A model generated the notes under the pieces. The model was not told the DNA's origin, did not search any database, and worked only from the letters and a program-made list of their open reading frames with translations. Made by a program: the position numbers and the translations under genes. 64,000 bases of DNA from an uncultured Pelagibacteraceae bacterium. GTDB lineage: Bacteria > Pseudomonadota > Alphaproteobacteria > Pelagibacterales > Pelagibacteraceae. This document shows, piece by piece, positions 62,337-64,000 of the stretch; the first letter of the stretch is position 1, and each line of letters opens with the position of its first letter. The stretch covers positions 62,001 through 126,000 of the forward strand of contig CACEHR010000002.1 in NCBI GenBank assembly GCA_902559395.1. Direction: 5' to 3'.

Positions 62337-62864
62337 CTAATGCCCTGGAAATTCAATTAAATTCTCAACTTTATAATTGTTTTTAACTAAATTATCTGAT
62401 CCACCTAGATCAAAAAGGTTTATTACAAATACAAATGCTGAAACTTTACCTTTCGAAATTTCAACTAACTTTGCGGCTGCTTCAGCCGTACCCCCAGTTG
62501 CAATAAGATCATCAATTATCAAAACCTCATCTTTGTCATTTATAGAATCCTTGTGCACTTCTATTGTTGCGGTTCCATATTCAAGCTCAAAATCTACCGA
62601 GTGAACATCTGCTGGCAGTTTATTTTTTTTTCGAAGCATAATAAATGGTTTTTTAAGAACAAAAGAAACAGCTGATGCAAATACAAAACCTCTAGATTCA
62701 ATGGCTGCTATTTTCGTAAAATTATAATTTTTTGATCTTTCAATGATTTGATTAATTGTCTCTGCAAACGCATTTTCATCTTTGATTAAGGTAGTTATAT
62801 CTCTAAATAAAATGCCTTTTTTTGGATAATCAGGAATAGATCTAATATAATCTTTTAAATTCAT
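62337..62864 (-). CDS. apt: Adenine phosphoribosyltransferase
   Basis: A 175-residue PRTase, the usual Apt size. IRSIPDYPKKGILFRDIT at the N-terminus and EVLIIDDLIATGGTA (PRPP loop) are diagnostic. I use ATG at 62864; an upstream in-frame ATG at 62927 would add a hydrophobic stretch that reaches into the mtnP gene and is not family-like. Salvages adenine released by MtnP. Confidence 0.93.
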   Translation of the reverse strand: MNLKDYIRSIPDYPKKGILFRDITTLIKDENAFAETINQIIERSKNYNFTKIAAIESRGFVFASAVSFVLKKPFIMLRKKNKLPADVHSVDFELEYGTATIEVHKDSINDKDEVLIIDDLIATGGTAEAAAKLVEISKGKVSAFVFVINLFDLGGSDNLVKNNYKVENLIEFPGH

Positions 62865-62905
62865 AATAGTTAAATATAAAAGTATAAATAAATAATTTTT
62901 AAAGT

Positions 62906-63778
62906 ATGACAACAAATAAATTAGCAATAATTGGTGGCAGTGGCCTCTATGATGTTGAGGAATTCAAAGAAAGAGAGTTACTTGATTTACAAACACCCTG
63001 GGGAAAACCATCTGATCAGATTTTAAAAACCAAATATAATGGTAAAGAAGTTTACTTTTTACCAAGACACGGTAGGGGACACTTTGTTTCTCCTTCAAAT
63101 ATAAATTTTAGAGCAAATATAGATGCACTTAAGCAGCTAGGCGTAACGGATATAATCTCTGTATCAGCTGTTGGTTCTCTTAAAGAAAATTTACCTCCAG
63201 GAAAATTTGTAATTGTAGATCAATTTATCGATAGGACTTTTGCAAGAAATAAAACTTTTTTTGATGATGAGATTGTTGCCCATGTATCAATGGCTCATCC
63301 AACTTCAAATGGTTTGATGAATGCATGTGAAGATGCAATAAAAAAATCAAATATAGATTATCAAAGAAACGGAACTTATGTTGTTATGGAAGGGCCCCAA
63401 TTTTCAACATTAGCAGAATCTAATTTATATAGATCTTGGAAAGCAGATGTTATCGGAATGACCAACATGCCTGAAGCAAAACTCGCAAGAGAGGCAGAAA
63501 TAAGATATGCATCGGTTTCAATGGTTACAGATTTTGATTGTTGGCACCCAGATCATGAAAACGTTGATGTTCAACAAGTAATTAAAGTTTTGTTAGGAAA
63601 TGCTGAGAAAGCAAAAGTGATGATTAAAAATTTAATTGATAATTTCGAGAACTATATAGATCCAAATGATCCAACTAATAATTGCTTAGATGTAGCTATT
63701 ATTACTGCTCCAGAAAAACGAACCCAAAAAACAATTGAGAAACTTAAAACAGTAGCAGGTAGAGTTTTTAATAAATGA
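62906..63778 (+). CDS. mtnP: S-methyl-5'-thioadenosine phosphorylase
   Basis: A 290-residue PNP-type phosphorylase. GGSGLYDV, PRHGRGHFVSPS, MEGPQFSTLAES and TNMPEAKLAREAEI are MTAP motifs. Splits methylthioadenosine to adenine and methylthioribose-1-phosphate; apt diverges from it and uses the adenine. Overlaps the next gene by 4 bp. Confidence 0.93.
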   Translation: MTTNKLAIIGGSGLYDVEEFKERELLDLQTPWGKPSDQILKTKYNGKEVYFLPRHGRGHFVSPSNINFRANIDALKQLGVTDIISVSAVGSLKENLPPGKFVIVDQFIDRTFARNKTFFDDEIVAHVSMAHPTSNGLMNACEDAIKKSNIDYQRNGTYVVMEGPQFSTLAESNLYRSWKADVIGMTNMPEAKLAREAEIRYASVSMVTDFDCWHPDHENVDVQQVIKVLLGNAEKAKVMIKNLIDNFENYIDPNDPTNNCLDVAIITAPEKRTQKTIEKLKTVAGRVFNK

Positions 63779-64000
63779 AAATAAAATTAATATTAATTTT
63801 ATTACTTTTTTTAAATAATATTGCTTTTGCTAAAACTAAATTTGAAAAAAGATTTGAGAAAGATTTAAATAAAATTTCAAAATTAAATTCCTTTGTGGAT
63901 AACGAAGGTAATCCTTATGAATTAGATGAAAATATTAATAAAGATAAAACAATCATAATAATTTACACACATGGTGCTAGCGGAAGTGATAGGAAAGTTG
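63775..64000 (+). CDS. Secreted protein, possible hydrolase (3' end outside window)
   Basis: The first 75 codons begin at ATG 63775, overlapping the mtnP stop (ATGA). A signal peptide (~18-19 residues, ending IAFA) precedes a Lys-rich segment, then TIIIIYTHGASGSDRKV, which resembles the first strand and oxyanion-hole region (HGASG) of alpha/beta hydrolases. The remainder is cut by the window edge. Assignment is tentative. Confidence 0.5.
   Translation, partial: MKIKLILILLLFLNNIAFAKTKFEKRFEKDLNKISKLNSFVDNEGNPYELDENINKDKTIIIIYTHGASGSDRKV

Noticed and set aside
62865-62927. Hydrophobic N-terminal extension of apt
   Set aside because: It overlaps the divergent mtnP start and is absent from known Apt proteins.

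Overview
The window is AT-rich, densely packed bacterial DNA. Gaps are tiny, many genes overlap by 1-26 bp, and no mobile elements, CRISPR arrays or rRNA genes are visible. About half the genes are transporters or enzymes for small dissolved organic compounds. Gene content points to a streamlined marine alphaproteobacterium of the SAR11 (Pelagibacterales) type: TRAP and ABC systems, a betaine transporter, taurine uptake next to an omega-aminotransferase and alanine dehydrogenase, a DMGDH-like enzyme, and small one-helix proteins. This assignment is inference from gene content; no marker gene is present.

Layout. 1-4.7 kb: ferric-iron ABC transporter (binding protein cut by the window edge, small Cys protein, fused permease, ATPase) followed by azlCD. 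4.7-7.4 kb: persulfide-dioxygenase-like enzyme, DUF4396 protein, divergent cytochrome b561/cytochrome c' pair and an unknown protein, then a 284-bp gap with strong RNA-like inverted repeats. 7.7-21.4 kb: sugar-acid catabolism around a TRAP transporter, with UxaA-type, IlvD/Edd-type and enolase-superfamily dehydratases, 2-hydroxyacid dehydrogenase, GarR-like reductase, a 2-keto-3-deoxy-L-fuconate-type SDR, FAH-family hydrolase and SMP-30 lactonase. 21.4-28.3 kb: ppc, ccdA, FMN reductase, butyrobetaine-hydroxylase-like oxygenase, HisN-like phosphatase, DUF924, DUF952. 28.2-31.7 kb (minus strand): two SMR-like proteins around a DUF2798 protein, then small isomerase, NTF2-like, cupin and secreted proteins. 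32-34.3 kb: cysE-cysK and a VOC protein. 34.4-39.4 kb: proXVW-type osmolyte ABC system, LysE exporter, alpha/beta hydrolase. 39.4-45.7 kb: sugar ABC system with a GH63-like glycosidase. 45.7-60.6 kb: HisD-family dehydrogenase (HpsN-like), phosphotransacetylase, BASS transporter, a double winged-helix regulator, LDH2 dehydrogenase, tauABC, omega-aminotransferase, alanine dehydrogenase and a DMGDH-like flavoprotein. 60.6-64 kb: tRNA-Met(CAT) and purine salvage (PRTase, guaC, apt, mtnP), ending in a gene cut by the window edge.

How it fits together. The 45.7-60.3 kb block reads as organosulfonate/methylated-amine use: TauABC imports taurine, the aminotransferase moves its amino group to pyruvate, alanine dehydrogenase regenerates pyruvate, and Pta would convert acetyl phosphate from an Xsc step encoded elsewhere. 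The HpsN-like and LDH2 enzymes could add dihydroxypropanesulfonate/sulfolactate oxidation. The 16.8-21.4 kb genes resemble the non-phosphorylating L-fucose/L-fuconate route.

The most unusual observations are: (1) a stem-loop directly after the binding-protein gene, or after a small gene following it, in all five transporter operons; (2) two SMR proteins that both lack the essential membrane glutamate; (3) a regulator made of two tandem helix+winged-helix modules, with matching direct repeats 32 bp apart at its promoter; (4) three permeases carrying large N-terminal extra domains; (5) a pair of paralogous one-helix small proteins flanking the sulfonate block; (6) an unassigned structured region at 7.39-7.55 kb.
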